From NCBI GenBank assembly GCA_900313405.1, contig OMQY01000161.1, positions 1-5,332 on the forward strand: 5,332 bases of DNA, written 5' to 3'. Source of the stretch: an uncultured Eubacteriales bacterium. Lineage in GTDB: Bacteria > Bacillota_A > Clostridia > Saccharofermentanales > Saccharofermentanaceae. A program made the translations under genes and the position numbers. The notes beneath the pieces were generated by a model that was not told where the DNA came from, did no database searches, and was given only the letters and a program-made list of their open reading frames with translations. Position 1 is the first letter of the stretch; every line of letters starts with the position of its first letter. Shown here one piece after another: positions 1 to 5,332 of the stretch.

Positions 1-969
1 CATGGCAATACGATCGATACCGATACCGAAGGCCAGGCCGCTATAGACATTACTGTCGATACCGCAGCCGTCGAGAACCTTCTTGTTTACGACGCCGGCG
101 CCGAGGACTTCGATCCAGCCGGTGCCCTTACAGAGCTTACAGCCCTTGCCGCCGCACTGGAAACAGCTGACATCGACCTCTACCGAAGGCTCGGTGAAAG
201 GGAAGTAGGAAGGACGCAGACGTGTGCTGGTCTCTTCTCCGAAGATCTTCTTTACGAAGACATCGAGCATTCCCTGAAGATCACAGAGTGTTATTCCCTT
301 ATCGACAACGAGTCCTTCCATCTGGGAGAACATCGGTGAGTGTGTGGCATCGTCATCCGAGCGGAAAACCTTACCGGGAGAGATGATCTTGATAGGCGGC
401 TGCTGAGCCTCCATAACATGGATCTGACCTGCAGACGTCTGAGTACGGAGCAGGAACTCGGGACTTAAGTAGAAAGTATCCTGCATGTCTCTGGCAGGAT
501 GATCCTGCGGGATATTGAGTGCCGTGAAGTTGTAGTAATCGGTCTCGATCTCATTTCCTTCATAGATCTGGAAACCCATCGATCCGAAGATGTCGACGAT
601 CTGATTCCTTACCTGTGTGTTGGGATGCAGATTGCCTTTCTTCTGCTTCTTCTCGGGAAGAGTGACATCGATAGCCTCTTTCTCATAGCGCGCCTTCATC
701 TCGCGGGCTTTGAAGTCGGCATCCATCGAATCGAACTTCTCCTGTGCCCAGTTCTTGATCTCGTTGACCATCTTACCGTAATCGGCCTTCATTTCCTTCG
801 GGATCTTTCCCATCTCTCTCATAAGAGATCCGATCTTACCTTCCTTGCTGTCCATGACGGTCTTACGGTATTCGAAGACCCCCTTGGAACTTGTGATCGT
901 AGCCAGATTACTCGTGATCTGTTCCTTGATCTCAGTAAGCTTTGCACTTAATTCATTAAGATCAGCCAT
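1..969 (-). CDS. pheS: Phenylalanine--tRNA ligase alpha subunit, C-terminus cut by window edge
   Basis: This is the catalytic subunit of the alpha2beta2 phenylalanyl-tRNA synthetase, which charges tRNA-Phe in the cytoplasm. Reading leftward from ATG 969, 323 codons are open with no stop; the family is about 340 residues, so only some 20 residues are missing. The N-terminal ~100 residues are charged and helical, as in the tRNA-binding coiled coil. The class II core follows: [10 protein letters not shown] (115-124), [18 protein letters not shown] (144-161), [14 protein letters not shown] (173-186), motif 2 around [18 protein letters not shown] (197-214), [16 protein letters not shown] (252-267) and motif 3 [13 protein letters not shown] (311-323). 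A cysteine insert, CxxC-x4-CxxC (C269, C272, C277, C280), precedes [11 protein letters not shown]. The start is set by AGGAGG at 980-975, five bases before ATG. The gene is preceded by a phenylalanine T-box leader. pheT probably follows beyond the left edge, which is inferred from usual gene order. Confidence 0.97.
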   Translation of the reverse strand, partial: MADLNELSAKLTEIKEQITSNLATITSSKGVFEYRKTVMDSKEGKIGSLMREMGKIPKEMKADYGKMVNEIKNWAQEKFDSMDADFKAREMKARYEKEAIDVTLPEKKQKKGNLHPNTQVRNQIVDIFGSMGFQIYEGNEIETDYYNFTALNIPQDHPARDMQDTFYLSPEFLLRTQTSAGQIHVMEAQQPPIKIISPGKVFRSDDDATHSPMFSQMEGLVVDKGITLCDLQGMLDVFVKKIFGEETSTRLRPSYFPFTEPSVEVDVSCFQCGGKGCKLCKGTGWIEVLGAGVVNKKVLDGCGIDSNVYSGLAFGIGIDRIAM

Positions 970-1000
970 GTTCTCCTCCTGTTAATCCTCAGCCTCGGGC

Positions 1001-1037
1001 AAATAAAAAGCCCACGGCAATATGTCATTGCCATGGG
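1001..1037 (-). terminator. Intrinsic terminator of the pheS T-box (conditional attenuator)
   Basis: On the minus strand CCCATGGCAAT (1037-1027) pairs over all 11 positions, with one G-U, with ATTGCCGTGGG (1021-1011) around a five-base loop. It is followed by C and then TTTTTATTT (1009-1001). This is a textbook rho-independent terminator placed 31 bases before the pheS start. It should form when tRNA-Phe is charged and stop transcription before the gene. Confidence 0.96.
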
Positions 1038-1078
1038 ACGAATTCGCATTATATCGCACCTTCGCGGTACCACCCATG
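1032..1078 (-). promoter_or_regulatory. T-box sequence and antiterminator
   Basis: The conserved T-box core reads TGGGTGGTACCGCG (1076-1063), one base off the usual AGGGTGGNACCGCG. The bulge TGGT (1072-1069) is complementary to an ACCA acceptor end, which fits a tRNA with discriminator A73, as is usual for tRNA-Phe. The antiterminator helices are CATGGG (1078-1073) with CCCATG (1037-1032) and GCGAA (1065-1061) with TTCGT (1042-1038). The strand CCCATG is also the 5' side of the terminator, so the two structures exclude each other. Confidence 0.95.
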
Positions 1079-1286
1079 TTCGAGAGTGACATCCCGTCAC
1101 ATCACGCACTTGTTCGCGCCTTTAATGCTGCGCATGCATCTGCTTAATCGTGAAACAATATCCGTTTTCGCAGAGCGCTCCGATGTTGAAATTCATCTTC
1201 ATACCCCGGGGTCGTGCTCTCAGCCGGTGACACGACTCTCTTGACCTGTCATATGAGACTACTTACGCATCTTCATAGCAAGACCG

Positions 1287-1315
1287 ATTGTACATAGACG
1301 GCCGGTAAAAGTCAA
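1287..1315 (-). promoter_or_regulatory. Sigma-A-type promoter of pheS T-box leader
   Basis: On the minus strand TTGACT (1315-1310) and TACAAT (1292-1287) are separated by exactly 17 bases, a near-consensus housekeeping promoter. The predicted transcript start is around 1280, immediately ahead of Stem I, which gives a leader of about 310 bases. The promoter lies only about 12 bp from the longest possible reading frame of the divergent response regulator, so the two transcription units share a tight control region. Confidence 0.88.
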
Positions 1316-1359
1316 GATATGAGGAAGTGCATGATCCTCTTCACAATAAATCCACAATG

Positions 1360-1375
1360 AAGGATTATAATCAGA
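1360..1375 (+). repeat. Shared upstream motif, copy 1 (AAGGATTATAATCAGA)
   Basis: This 16-base stretch matches positions 3503-3518 at 14 of 16 bases, including nine identical bases in a row (AAGGATTAT). It overlaps the possible -10 box and ends just before the favoured start codon of the response regulator. A binding site for this regulator, or a shared promoter element, is possible. An alternative is that AAGGA is simply a distant Shine-Dalgarno. Confidence 0.4.
1366..1371 (+). promoter_or_regulatory. Possible -10 box of the response regulator gene
   Basis: A perfect TATAAT lies seven bases ahead of ATG 1378. If used, transcription would begin at or next to that ATG and the mRNA would be leaderless. 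The best -35-like hexamer, TTCACA at 1340-1345, is 20 bases away, longer than the usual 16-18, so the promoter may need an activator or may not be real. I see no better plus-strand promoter between 1200 and 1360. The box lies inside the motif shared with the region before the lipoprotein gene. Confidence 0.35.
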
Positions 1376-1377
1376 AT

Positions 1378-2043
1378 ATGTGCAGAATACTTGTTGTGGA
1401 TGATGAACCGGATATAAGGGAACTGCTTGACAGTTACCTAAGTGCCGACGGTTACGATGTAGTGACCGCCGAGGACGGTGTGGATGCGATCAGCGCATTT
1501 GACAGAGGTACCTATGACCTGGTCATTCTGGATATAATGATCCCGAAGATCGACGGCTTCGGTGTGTGTGAAGTTATCAGGAAGAAGTCAGATGTTCCTA
1601 TCGTATTCCTGTCAGCACTCGATGATGAGAAGTCACTTATGAGAGGATACGATATATCTGCTGATGACTATGTTACCAAGCCGTTCTCGATGCCTGTATT
1701 CATGCGCAAGGTCAGGGCGATACTCAAGCGTAAGAGAAGTAATGATGACGCCGACCGGATCACATATGACAGAGTCGTGATGGTGCCCGATAAGATGCTC
1801 TGCACGGTTGACGGCAAAGAGATCGATCTCACTTCCAAGGAATATGAATTACTGCTCATAATGATCAAGCGCCCGGGGTATGTCTATACACGCGACATGC
1901 TCCTGGACATGGTATGGGATTATAACGTCTATGTCGATGAGAGGATCGTCGACAGCCACATTAAGAATATCCGTCGGAAGATCGGGATCGACATCATCGA
2001 GACGGTGAGAGGCAGGGGGTATCGTGTTGCTTCGAAGGATTAG
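1378..2043 (+). CDS. OmpR/PhoB-family response regulator
   Basis: A two-domain transcription factor that receives phosphate from the adjacent sensor kinase and binds DNA. From ATG 1378 it is 221 residues, normal for the family. The receiver domain (about 2-117) has the acidic pair D8/D9, phosphoacceptor D52 in LVILDIMIP, S79 and K101 in VTKPF. The winged-helix domain (about 125-219) shows LTSKEYELLLIM, a recognition-helix region DERIVDSHIKNIRRKIG, and the wing ETVRGRGYRV. The start is ambiguous. ATG 1378 gives the usual MxRILVVDDE beginning but only a distant AAGGA (1360-1364). ATG 1357 has no ribosome site. GTG 1327 gives 238 residues, but its GAGGA abuts the codon. I prefer 1378 from family alignment. 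The stop overlaps the kinase start, so the pair is almost surely cotranscribed. The DNA target cannot be named from the protein alone. Confidence 0.95.
   Translation: MCRILVVDDEPDIRELLDSYLSADGYDVVTAEDGVDAISAFDRGTYDLVILDIMIPKIDGFGVCEVIRKKSDVPIVFLSALDDEKSLMRGYDISADDYVTKPFSMPVFMRKVRAILKRKRSNDDADRITYDRVVMVPDKMLCTVDGKEIDLTSKEYELLLIMIKRPGYVYTRDMLLDMVWDYNVYVDERIVDSHIKNIRRKIGIDIIETVRGRGYRVASKD
2014..2019 (+). promoter_or_regulatory. Ribosome binding site of the sensor kinase, inside the regulator gene
   Basis: AGGGGG lies in the last codons of the response regulator, four bases before GTG 2024 and seven before TTG 2027. It supports a non-ATG start and translational coupling. The spacing fits TTG 2027 slightly better, which would remove only one residue. 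Confidence 0.6.
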
Positions 2044-3469
2044 GGCAAGTCTGTCAGCGAAGGTGTTTCTTATTACTTTTGTCATGCAGCTGGTGCTTGG
2101 CGGAGTGCTTTGCGCTATACTTATCATCTCGTCTCCTAAGAGCATCGACATGAGCGTAAACGAGGATGTCGACATTAAGTTTGAGGCGTTGATCGACAGG
2201 CTGGAGCAGGTCAGGATAGAAGACAGCGGAGATATTATTGACGGCTTTATAAGGGATACGGGAGTCCCGGTCGCATTCACTACCACGGGTAATGTATTCA
2301 GTCAGATTACGCCGGACTTTGTTAAGACACCCTCTGAACTGGCGATCAGTTCGGCCGAAGATCGAATGGCTTACAGAGATGAGGATATTTTATACGACGA
2401 GAGCGTCATCACATGCGGAGGCGAGAGACAGTTCTATTTCCTCGATAACAACCGCAGATATACTGCCTCATATGTCTTCTACCTGGAAGGGGAGAAGGTC
2501 GTCGAGAAGACTATGATCAAATGCCTGCCGGCCTTCCTTATTACGCTTCCTGCCTTATCGCTCATCTGTTCGTTCCTGTACACTATGCTGTTCGCCCGTC
2601 CTGTCAGGAAGATAAGTAAAGTATCTGAATCTATGTCCGATATGAACTTTGATGTTCGCTGCAACTCGAAAAGAACTGATGAGCTGGGGCAGGTCGCCAA
2701 TGATCTGGACAATATGGCCGGGAGACTGTCTAATGCGTTCAGGGAACTTAAAGAGCAGAATTCCCTGCTCCTTAAGGAGATAGCCCGAGTAAATGAGCTT
2801 CAAGAACAGAAGACTGTCTTCTTCGCGGCCGCTTCACATGAACTTAAGACACCGGTTACGATACTCGAGGGACAGATAGACGGCATGATCGATGAAGTCG
2901 GTCCGTATAAGGATCGCGACCTCTATTTGATGAAAGCGAAGCATACTGTAAAGCGTATGGAGAATCTGATCGCCGAGATCCTGATGGTGTCAAAACTTCA
3001 GACAGGTGACGATATGGGACATTCGCGAGTGGATATCGGTGAGGTATTGTCGGATTCCATCGCAGACTGTGCTGATCTGTTCGAGGCGCGCGGGATCACA
3101 ATGGAGACGGATATCGATGATAAGATGCTTTTCGACGGGGATAAAGAACTGACGAAGATAGCGATCTCATCTTTCCTGTCAAATGCGGCCTTCTATTCGA
3201 ATGAAGGCGAGAAGGTCAGCGTTACGGCGCATGATGCCGGAAAGATCATTGTTGAGATCCGCAACTTCGGTGCGCACATAGATGAGAAAGATCTGGAGCA
3301 TCTTTTCGAGGCGTTCTACAGAACGGACAGTTCAAGGAGCAGAAGGACCGGCGGCAGCGGACTCGGGCTTTATCTGGCCAAGCTCATAATCGATCGTCAG
3401 GGAGGAAACTGCACTGTGATCAATGAGTCGGAAGATGTCCTGGCAAGGATAGAACTCCCCTCCACATAA
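2024..3469 (+). CDS. Membrane sensor histidine kinase (HAMP-HisKA-HATPase)
   Basis: The sensor partner of the upstream response regulator, 481 residues in the cytoplasmic membrane. A hydrophobic helix at about 14-35 and a second at about 167-190 flank an extracytoplasmic domain of roughly 130 residues with no motif I recognise. A HAMP linker (about 190-242, starting ARPVRKIS) and a coiled coil (about 240-262) lead to the H-box SHELKTPVT with H272 as the phosphorylated histidine. The ATP-binding domain has an N-box around N387 (FLSNAAFYS), a G1 region RNFGAHI (413-419), the F-box LFEAFYR (427-433) and G2 GGSGLGL (443-449). Asn414 stands where many kinases have the adenine-contacting Asp; Asn there is also seen in VanS-like kinases, so I do not regard it as inactive. 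It starts at GTG and overlaps the regulator by 20 bases. The signal sensed is unknown; envelope stress is only a guess. Confidence 0.95.
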   Translation: MLLRRIRASLSAKVFLITFVMQLVLGGVLCAILIISSPKSIDMSVNEDVDIKFEALIDRLEQVRIEDSGDIIDGFIRDTGVPVAFTTTGNVFSQITPDFVKTPSELAISSAEDRMAYRDEDILYDESVITCGGERQFYFLDNNRRYTASYVFYLEGEKVVEKTMIKCLPAFLITLPALSLICSFLYTMLFARPVRKISKVSESMSDMNFDVRCNSKRTDELGQVANDLDNMAGRLSNAFRELKEQNSLLLKEIARVNELQEQKTVFFAAASHELKTPVTILEGQIDGMIDEVGPYKDRDLYLMKAKHTVKRMENLIAEILMVSKLQTGDDMGHSRVDIGEVLSDSIADCADLFEARGITMETDIDDKMLFDGDKELTKIAISSFLSNAAFYSNEGEKVSVTAHDAGKIIVEIRNFGAHIDEKDLEHLFEAFYRTDSSRSRRTGGSGLGLYLAKLIIDRQGGNCTVINESEDVLARIELPST

Positions 3470-3502
3470 AACACATATTTCTTCCATTTGGAGCTCAAAT
3501 TC

Positions 3503-3518
3503 AAGGATTATCATCTGA
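3503..3518 (+). repeat. Shared upstream motif, copy 2 (AAGGATTATCATCTGA)
   Basis: The second copy of the motif found at 1360-1375 differs at two of 16 positions. It lies 27 bases before the lipoprotein start codon and supplies the left arm and centre of the palindrome at 3505-3527. Finding it at the starts of the first and third genes of one cluster suggests common control. The shorter string AAGGATTA also occurs at 2033-2040 inside coding sequence, so the first eight bases alone mean little. Confidence 0.4.
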
Positions 3519-3527
3519 TCATAAACC
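3505..3527. promoter_or_regulatory. Imperfect palindrome, candidate operator
   Basis: Centred on T3516, the arms read GGnTTATnATC and GATnATAAnCC, with 9 of 11 symmetric positions complementary. The mismatches are A/A and C/C. It ends three bases before the Shine-Dalgarno of the lipoprotein gene. The lack of a proper loop points to a DNA site for a dimeric protein rather than an RNA hairpin. OmpR-type regulators more often use direct repeats, so the binder may be something else, or the symmetry may be chance. Confidence 0.35.
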
Positions 3528-3530
3528 GAT

Positions 3531-3536
3531 AAGGAG
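3531..3536 (+). promoter_or_regulatory. Ribosome binding site that selects ATG 3546
   Basis: AAGGAG directly touches the first in-frame ATG at 3537, which leaves no spacer. The next ATG, at 3546, is nine bases away, a normal distance. The protein should therefore begin MRKIKG rather than MIDMRK. Confidence 0.8.
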
Positions 3537-3545
3537 ATGATCGAT

Positions 3546-5027
3546 ATGAGAAAGATAAAAGGTATAATGAGCATTACGATCATTGCCGCTATGGCGCTGA
3601 CATCCTGTGCTCCGAAAAGTGAAGATGAGATAACTCTTACGAACCATATGACCGATACTGAACTTGAGCGGGCAGAGAAGACAGATCTGCTGCTCCTGGA
3701 TGACTCATATGAGCCGGAGAGGCCCCAAGGGTATGACGGTGTCGCGATCTCGTTCGAGACTAAGCAGGATATGCTGGACTATATTGATGATTACCCGGAA
3801 GACTTTGAGAACGAGGAGCAACGTCTGGCCGCGCGCGAGCAGGTAATGGAGGATTATGGCGACGATTACAGGCGGATCTACTGCGCCTTTGTAAACGGCG
3901 CACTCTACTATGATCTCCTTCCTCCCGTTGATTATGACGGCGGCGCCGGTGAGACATTTTCGCTCCATTATCCTGAAGATGAATATGATCCGCTTGTCTA
4001 TACTATCGAGTTTGAAGACTATGATGACTTCAAGGCGAAGCTCGCACTGGATATCGAGCAGAGGGCGGAAGACGGCACCTCGATCATTGAGGGTTCTGAA
4101 GCTATGTATGATAATGTTGTAGCAATATACGATGCTGTAATGACGGGAGATTATGAGACGGTAACAGATGACGAATTGTGGGATCTGATGCTCGAAGCGC
4201 GTGAAGCAGATACGGATCTCGGTCCTTCCACATGGGAACTAAACAGAGATGAAGTCGGTAAGCTTCGCGACAGTATAGCCGAGTATCATATCTACGATGA
4301 AGAACTGGACAAGGAGTTTGTCGTTCACGTGATAACTCCTGCCGATTATGATCCTTCCGAGAAGTATCCGGTGATCACGCTTACTGATGCTGTCTGGAGG
4401 TTCGGAGATGTCGTGGATCTTCGCCGTGAGATGGATGAGGGCAGGTGCGATCCGATGATCATAGTAACTATCGGTATCTCTTATAACGAAGATGCGACGG
4501 ATAACGAAGTCAGAGCAGATATCTTCTGTGTCAGGAAGAAAGAGTTCCTTGATTTTATAACCGATAATCTGATGCCGTATCTGAGTGAGATCTATCCTAT
4601 GGACTTTGAGAACAGCACGTTCTTCGGTCACTCTCAGGGCGGAGTCTTCTCTCACTATGCGGCATTTAATTATGATCTCTATGAGAATCAGCCATTCTCT
4701 TCGTACATCATTGGCAGCCCTGTCTTCTGGACGCCTTACTTTACATGCCTGCCGGACTGGAGTGACTATCAGGATGAGTATGGATTCTTTGACAGAAATA
4801 CTGAGTATACCAAGACCATCCTTATCACCGGAGGCGAGTATGAGGATGCAGATTACTCTGAGTATTACGGTGAGAACGAGTCGACGCTCGAGGGGATACA
4901 AAGCCTGGCCGAACGTCTCGAAGCACACGGAGTCGCGAACTGTCAGGTTCAGTTGTACCAGACTCACCATTACCAGTATATCACCGAGATGCTGACGGAG
5001 TATGTGAGGGGGACAGGTGACGATTGA
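3546..5027 (+). CDS. Secreted lipoprotein with C-terminal esterase (alpha/beta hydrolase) domain
   Basis: A 493-residue surface lipoprotein, probably a serine hydrolase of unknown substrate. The signal peptide has basic MRKIK, a hydrophobic core and lipobox LTSC, giving lipidated Cys21. Residues about 25-230 form a very acidic region I do not recognise. Residues about 240-485 resemble the putative esterase family (PF00756; enterochelin esterase and esterase D relatives): FVVHVITPADYDPSEKYPVI leads in, the nucleophile elbow GHSQGG places Ser363, GSPVFW follows as in the family, GGEYED (429-434) may hold the acid, and H474/H475 in YQTHHYQYI are candidates for the catalytic histidine. By hand count the mature chain has about 112 Asp/Glu against about 30 Lys/Arg. 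It sits 76 bases after the sensor kinase on the same strand with no terminator between them, so it is a likely operon member or regulon target. Possible substrates are acylated polysaccharides or siderophore-type esters; nothing here decides. Confidence 0.88.
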   Translation: MRKIKGIMSITIIAAMALTSCAPKSEDEITLTNHMTDTELERAEKTDLLLLDDSYEPERPQGYDGVAISFETKQDMLDYIDDYPEDFENEEQRLAAREQVMEDYGDDYRRIYCAFVNGALYYDLLPPVDYDGGAGETFSLHYPEDEYDPLVYTIEFEDYDDFKAKLALDIEQRAEDGTSIIEGSEAMYDNVVAIYDAVMTGDYETVTDDELWDLMLEAREADTDLGPSTWELNRDEVGKLRDSIAEYHIYDEELDKEFVVHVITPADYDPSEKYPVITLTDAVWRFGDVVDLRREMDEGRCDPMIIVTIGISYNEDATDNEVRADIFCVRKKEFLDFITDNLMPYLSEIYPMDFENSTFFGHSQGGVFSHYAAFNYDLYENQPFSSYIIGSPVFWTPYFTCLPDWSDYQDEYGFFDRNTEYTKTILITGGEYEDADYSEYYGENESTLEGIQSLAERLEAHGVANCQVQLYQTHHYQYITEMLTEYVRGTGDD

Positions 5028-5063
5028 TATGTATTTGATACAATTGCCGACTTAAGTGACGTA

Positions 5064-5094
5064 AAACGCCCGCGTGGGTTACACGCGGGCGTTT
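5064..5094. terminator. Hairpin terminator between convergent genes, probably bidirectional
   Basis: AAACGCCCGCGTG (5064-5076) and CACGCGGGCGTTT (5082-5094) form a perfect 13-bp stem with a five-base loop. The plus-strand side ends in only TTT before GAG. The minus-strand side ends in TTTT. It lies 36 bases after the lipoprotein stop and 30 bases after the stop of the convergent gene, so it most likely ends both transcripts despite short T tracts. Confidence 0.88.
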
Positions 5095-5124
5095 GAGATC
5101 AGACTAATATAAGTCGATTGTCTA

Positions 5125-5332
5125 TCAGGACTTCTCGAGAGCGAGTGTTCTTGTAGTGATATCACAAACCTCGGAAGGACCGTAGTACTGGATAGCTCCG
5201 GGATAAGTGAAGCATGTCTCTACAGCCCACTTCTCTCTGTTGGCTGCGAAGAACTGGAAAGGCTTGCCGTCGAGCTCAACAAGAGCCTTACGGATAACGG
5301 GCTTATCTGCACCGTTTCTTCTCTCGATATTC
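5125..5332 (-). CDS. pfp: PPi--fructose-6-phosphate 1-phosphotransferase, C-terminal 69 residues only
   Basis: Only the tail of this minus-strand gene is present: it enters at the right edge and stops at TGA 5127-5125. The visible chain begins NIERRNGADKPVIRKALVEL, then DGKPFQFFAANREKWAVET, then YPGAIQYYGPSEVCD, and ends TRTLALEKS. The pattern of a KPVI..ALV.LDGKPF segment followed by PG.IQY.GP is what I recall from the C-terminus of long-form pyrophosphate-dependent phosphofructokinases, including plant PFP beta (PAIHPATVDLKGKAYE, then NPGPLQYDGP). The enzyme interconverts fructose 6-phosphate and fructose 1,6-bisphosphate using pyrophosphate in cytoplasmic glycolysis. No catalytic residues fall in the window, so the call rests on C-terminal similarity from memory. 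The gene is convergent with the lipoprotein gene and shares its terminator hairpin. Confidence 0.75.
   Translation of the reverse strand, partial: NIERRNGADKPVIRKALVELDGKPFQFFAANREKWAVETCFTYPGAIQYYGPSEVCDITTRTLALEKS

Larger units (their letters stand above)
1001..1280 (-). promoter_or_regulatory. Phenylalanine-specific T-box riboswitch leader of pheS
   Basis: This untranslated leader senses uncharged tRNA-Phe and switches transcription of pheS on. Reading on the minus strand, Stem I has a basal helix GATG (1271-1268) with CATC (1185-1182). A specifier loop follows with the S-turn signature AGTA (1263-1260) facing GAA (1194-1192). The specifier codon TTC (1190-1188) comes next, followed by the usual purine A1187. 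TTC is a Phe codon read by anticodon GAA. The distal arm contains AGAGA (1240-1236 region) and a GTCGTG/CACGAC helix (1236-1231 with 1216-1211) closing a G/A-rich loop. A small GTGAC/GTCAC hairpin (1100-1096, 1090-1086) sits where Stem III is expected. The T-box itself and the terminator are listed separately. The region between Stem I and Stem III (about 1180-1101) probably holds Stem II elements, for example CTGCG (1173-1169) with CGCAG (1132-1128). That pairing is less certain. Confidence 0.95.
3470..3530 (+). other. Gap between kinase and lipoprotein genes, no terminator seen
   Basis: This gap has no GC-rich hairpin followed by T residues, so readthrough from the kinase gene is likely. 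It holds a weak inverted repeat, ATTTG (3486-3490) with CAAAT (3496-3500), and the palindrome listed separately. A poor promoter-like pair, TTTGGA (3487-3492) and TATCAT (3509-3514) with a 16-base spacer, could add an internal start. Confidence 0.45.

Noticed and set aside
499..951. A 150-codon plus-strand open frame
   Set aside because: It lies wholly antisense to pheS, whose protein is recognisable along the same stretch, and it has no family features.
1241..1269. Plus-strand TTGACC...TACGCA (17-base spacer) as a promoter for the two-component genes
   Set aside because: The -10 half matches consensus poorly, and the stretch is Stem I of the pheS T-box, which explains its conservation.
1327..1377. 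N-terminal extension of the response regulator from GTG 1327 (or ATG 1357)
   Set aside because: It adds 17 or 7 residues ahead of the canonical receiver start. The GAGGA before GTG has no spacer, and ATG 1357 has no ribosome site. It cannot be fully excluded.
3263..3286. Asn414 in the kinase G1 region as a sign of a dead kinase
   Set aside because: VanS-like kinases also carry Asn-x-Gly here, and the N-, F- and G2 boxes and H272 are intact.
3486..3500. ATTTG-GAGCT-CAAAT hairpin as a terminator after the kinase
   Set aside because: Only five mostly A-T pairs and no T tract follow, so it would not stop transcription.
3537..3545. ATG 3537 as lipoprotein start
   Set aside because: AAGGAG abuts it directly; ATG 3546 has the proper nine-base spacing.
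4239..4970. A 243-codon minus-strand open frame
   Set aside because: It is antisense to the esterase domain, which has clear motifs; the open frame reflects biased codon use of the real gene.
1..5332. Mobile element, CRISPR array, tRNA or rRNA genes
   Set aside because: No transposase or integrase, no regularly spaced repeats, and no cloverleaf or rRNA sequence were seen on either strand.

Overview
The window looks like chromosomal DNA from a Gram-positive anaerobe of the Clostridia. This is an inference from four things: a T-box leader in front of pheS, a PheS carrying a four-cysteine insert, a PPi-dependent phosphofructokinase, and an exported lipoprotein beside an OmpR-type two-component system. 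Base composition is moderate, and there is no sign of phage, transposon, CRISPR or plasmid functions.

Left part (1-1320, minus strand): most of pheS, the phenylalanyl-tRNA synthetase alpha subunit, runs off the left edge. In front of it lies a complete phenylalanine T-box leader: a consensus-like promoter, a Stem I with a UUC (Phe) specifier codon, the T-box sequence with a UGGU bulge, mutually exclusive antiterminator and terminator hairpins, then a strong Shine-Dalgarno. This module is readable nearly base by base.

Centre (about 1360-5027, plus strand): three genes in a row. They are an OmpR/PhoB-family response regulator, a membrane sensor histidine kinase that overlaps it by 20 bases, and, 76 bases further on, a very acidic secreted lipoprotein with a C-terminal serine-esterase (alpha/beta hydrolase) domain and an N-terminal region I do not recognise. 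A 16-base motif (AAGGATTATMATCWGA, 14 of 16 identical) occurs at the regulator's start and again just before the lipoprotein gene, where it forms the left part of an imperfect palindrome. This suggests, but does not prove, that a common regulator acts at both places. The simplest reading is a signal-transduction pair controlling a surface esterase of unknown substrate.

Right part (5028-5332): a 13-bp GC-rich hairpin separates the lipoprotein gene from a convergent minus-strand gene. Only the C-terminal 69 residues of that gene lie in the window. They match the tail of PPi-dependent phosphofructokinase.

The most interesting material is the two-component/esterase-lipoprotein set with its shared upstream motif. 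Both flanking genes are housekeeping.
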